Source: a virus. Taken from it: a stretch of DNA of 31,092 nucleotides. The number at the start of each line of letters is the position of its first letter. Within the stretch, counting starts at the first letter, position 1. Position numbers and translations under genes: made by a program. The notes beneath the pieces were generated by a model. That model ran no database searches, was not told the origin of the DNA, and was given only the letters and a program-made list of their open reading frames with translations. Below, piece after piece: positions 29,323 through 31,092 of this stretch. The stretch is from the IMG/VR virus record IMGVR_UViG_3300009418_002501, positions 1 through 31,092 of that record. The stretch is one strand, 5' to 3'.

Positions 29323-30262
29323 AATCTATAATTTCCTTCAAGTCCTTTTCAAAGTTAGTATATACGGTATGACCAATATTCTCAAGTTTTCTAGATGATA
29401 TTGAATATTTAAAATCGTGACCTAGTCTGTCTGGAACATGTTCAATGCAATCTTCGATTCGTAAACCTAAATTATCACACACCATCTGAACAACATTCAT
29501 ATTCTCTGTATGAAAACCAGATGATATATTATATATTTCATTGTATGCAGGAGACTTTCTCCAATCTGCTGTAGAATTTTCTAAAATGAATCTGGTTGCT
29601 TTTGCAGTATCCCGTGCGTGTGTCCATTCACGAATTTGATTTCCCTTGCCATAAACAGGAATCTTTTCACCTGCTTTTAGTTTTCGAATAATAGTTGGTA
29701 GAAACTTCTCATCGTGTTGGCGCAGACCAAAGTTATTTGAGGGGCGGACGATTATGTGTTTTGTTCCATAAGTATTTGCATATGCTTGGATCATATGATC
29801 GCCTGCTGCTTTAGTTGCAGAATATGGATTTTGTGGAAGTAAAGAACTTCTTTCTGTAAAAGAACGATTTACTGCAACTCCATATACTTCATCAGTGGAG
29901 AATTGAAGCAGGGGAATATCTAATTTTCTACAAGCATCAAGAATACTTTTTGTTCCTTGTATATTTGATTTAATAAAAACGTCTGCCGATTTAATAGAAT
30001 TGTCTACATGTGTTTCTGCTGCTAGATTAATTATCCACTTTACATCTTCTTGTTCAGCAAACATTTTGATACCATTAGTAACATTAATATCCATTTGATG
30101 AAAAATAAAATTAGGATTATCAATAAACGAAGACATATTTTCTTCGAAACCAGCATAGGTTAGTACATCAACACCAATAACTTTATATCCAGCATTGATA
30201 AATTCTTCGGCTACATAACTGCCGATAAATCCTGCACATCCTGTTATCATTACACTATTCAT
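29297..30262 (-). CDS. NAD-dependent sugar-nucleotide 4,6-dehydratase-like (RmlB-type SDR)
   Basis: A 321-residue short-chain dehydrogenase. The NAD site is GCAGFIG (8-14). ETHVDNSI (83-90) and STDEVYG (122-128, Asp124-Glu125) are typical of dTDP-glucose or related 4,6-dehydratases, and the YSATK pair (Tyr147, Lys151) is catalytic. NNFGLRQHDEKFLPTIIRK and PVYGKGNQIREWTHARD match the substrate part of RmlB. The start at ATG 30260-30262 overlaps the cytidylyltransferase stop as ATGA; the longer reading (27 extra basic residues) lies inside that gene. It makes a 4-keto-6-deoxy sugar nucleotide; the exact base is not known. Confidence 0.85.
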   Translation of the reverse strand: MNSVMITGCAGFIGSYVAEEFINAGYKVIGVDVLTYAGFEENMSSFIDNPNFIFHQMDINVTNGIKMFAEQEDVKWIINLAAETHVDNSIKSADVFIKSNIQGTKSILDACRKLDIPLLQFSTDEVYGVAVNRSFTERSSLLPQNPYSATKAAGDHMIQAYANTYGTKHIIVRPSNNFGLRQHDEKFLPTIIRKLKAGEKIPVYGKGNQIREWTHARDTAKATRFILENSTADWRKSPAYNEIYNISSGFHTENMNVVQMVCDNLGLRIEDCIEHVPDRLGHDFKYSISSRKLENIGHTVYTNFEKDLKEIIDYEFNSIRN

Positions 30263-30696
30263 TTTGATGCCTTTTTTACAATGTCTGGATTTTGTTTGAT
30301 AGTTTGAATAGTAATCAAATCTTTGTATCTTGTCGTTGACCATTCGTGACAGCGAGTTGTGTAAATTACTTTCGGTGGCAAATCATCACCCGTAAAGGAT
30401 TTTCCGATGTAGTCCTCACCCAAGATACGAATATCAGGTTTAAAGAACTTAATTAACTCATAAAGTTCTTCCTCGTTCTGATACATATACACTTCATCAA
30501 TATACTTGATTGACATTAAAGACTTGTATCTTTCGTAATAAGACATGACTGGCTTATACTTTGAATGTCTACCTTCCGATGGGTCTCGCTGAAGAAATAC
30601 GATAAACCTATCACAGTGTCTTTTTGCTTCTTCAAAGGTATAGATGTAGCCTGGATGAAGTACATCAAAATTGCCTGCTGTAAATCCTACTTTCAT
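30259..30696 (-). CDS. Cytidylyltransferase-like nucleotidyltransferase
   Basis: A 145-residue protein of the TagD/glycerol-3-phosphate cytidylyltransferase-like fold. GNFDVLHPGYIYTFEEAKRH (8-27) is the substrate/CTP site, but the usual second His of HxGH is Tyr17 (HPGY). RILGEDYIGK and EWSTTRYK (118-125, like ISTTxxR) complete the core. It would activate a phosphorylated sugar or polyol with CTP or ATP. GAGGTG precedes the ATG. It is coupled to the dehydratase gene, so both probably serve one sugar pathway. Confidence 0.8.
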   Translation of the reverse strand: MKVGFTAGNFDVLHPGYIYTFEEAKRHCDRFIVFLQRDPSEGRHSKYKPVMSYYERYKSLMSIKYIDEVYMYQNEEELYELIKFFKPDIRILGEDYIGKSFTGDDLPPKVIYTTRCHEWSTTRYKDLITIQTIKQNPDIVKKASK

Positions 30697-30704
30697 AATT
30701 CACC

Positions 30705-31092
30705 TCACTGATTTGTAAACAACTTGTTGTTGTATGAAATTATCTGGTACGCTTCAATCAATTCTTTAATGCCATCTTGTAATGTTACCGTTGGTTTCCA
30801 ACCAAGAGACTCTAGTTTATCGTTGCTTACAATATAATTTCTCTTGTCTGGGTCGTTATCAATTTCTGATTCTTGAATAGAAAATTTTGGGATATACTCT
30901 TTAATAATTTCACACAATTCCATCTTTGAAAGATTTGCATCACTCAAACCGACATTAAAAGATTCGCCTCTCATTTCGTCATAGTGCCTTGCAGCAAATA
31001 CCATTGCACCCACGACATCCTTTACATGAATGAAGTTTCTCTTAAACGAACTTTCAAAAAGAACAATGTATTTATCTGTACAGGCTTTATAT
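30705..31092 (-). CDS. NAD-dependent epimerase/dehydratase, C-terminal part (runs off window)
   Basis: The frame stays open to the right edge, so at least 128 residues are visible and the N-terminal NAD-binding half is outside. Upstream of a GTG at 31013 the translation still reads as protein: FKRNFIHVKDVVGAMVFAAR, which is the classic end of an extended SDR. ESFNVGLSDANLSKMELCE and KLESLGWKPTVTLQDGIKEL follow the same pattern as UDP-glucose epimerase/GDP-sugar dehydratase C-termini. The substrate is not known. It lies eight bases from the cytidylyltransferase start, in the sugar-nucleotide group. Confidence 0.85.
   Translation of the reverse strand, partial: YKACTDKYIVLFESSFKRNFIHVKDVVGAMVFAARHYDEMRGESFNVGLSDANLSKMELCEIIKEYIPKFSIQESEIDNDPDKRNYIVSNDKLESLGWKPTVTLQDGIKELIEAYQIISYNNKLFTNQ

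Noticed and set aside
29297-30343. 348-residue version of the dehydratase
   Set aside because: The first 27 residues are an off-frame reading of the cytidylyltransferase; the ATG at 30262 has ATGA coupling and begins right before the NAD motif.

Overview
This window looks like part of the genome of a tailed T4-like (myovirus-type) phage, probably marine, with a Gram-negative host. The evidence is a full T4-type replication block on the minus strand: gp43-like DNA polymerase, UvsX, gp41-like helicase and gp61-like primase. ThyX, a B12-dependent (class II) ribonucleotide reductase and dUTPase supply nucleotides. Late-type TATAAATA boxes are present, and 12 gene junctions use four-base ATGA/GTGA stop-start overlaps. 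The DNA is AT-rich and tightly packed. No tRNA, rRNA, CRISPR array or insertion sequence was found, and no gap exceeds 300 bases. An outer-membrane porin and signal-peptide proteins point to a host with an outer membrane. The host itself cannot be named from the sequence.

Layout. (1) 1-1250, minus: virion-type proteins, including a glycine-rich one. (2) 1329-9338, plus: a ligase-like nucleotidyltransferase, an FtsZ/tubulin-like GTPase, a 38-residue membrane peptide, a three-domain fusion (adenylyltransferase + RimK-like ATP-grasp + RimB-like aspartic protease), several conserved phage proteins, and a membrane protein gene that shares DNA with another frame. (3) 9295-10610, minus: a SegE-like GIY-YIG protein, a hidden 46-residue membrane protein and a trypsin-like lipoprotein protease behind a late promoter. 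(4) 10743-12479, plus: a large probable virion protein. (5) 12546-31092, minus: an acidic phage protein; a porin cassette with its own sigma70 promoter, structured leader and terminator; nrdJ, thyX, gp61, gp41, uvsX and gp43 with small genes between them; a lysozyme-like protein; a DUF1599 protein; dut; a virion-type protein; and a sugar-nucleotide/glycosyltransferase group that runs off the right edge.

How the genes may work together. The replication block copies DNA while NrdJ, ThyX and Dut supply dNTPs. The porin unit looks like a self-contained 'moron': a strong host-type promoter with an A/T-rich UP-like element, a leader with four consecutive hairpins, a small Cys-rich membrane protein, the porin, and a terminator. 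On the plus strand, three proteins (ligase-like, triple fusion, 354-residue protein) begin with K-x-[FYV]-x2-F-x2-E. This resembles the T4 capsid-targeting peptide, so they may be packaged in the head and enter the cell with the DNA. The tubulin-like gene lies next to the ATP-grasp/aspartic-protease fusion, which raises the untested idea of reversible peptide tagging. The right-hand glycan genes could modify the host surface or the virion.
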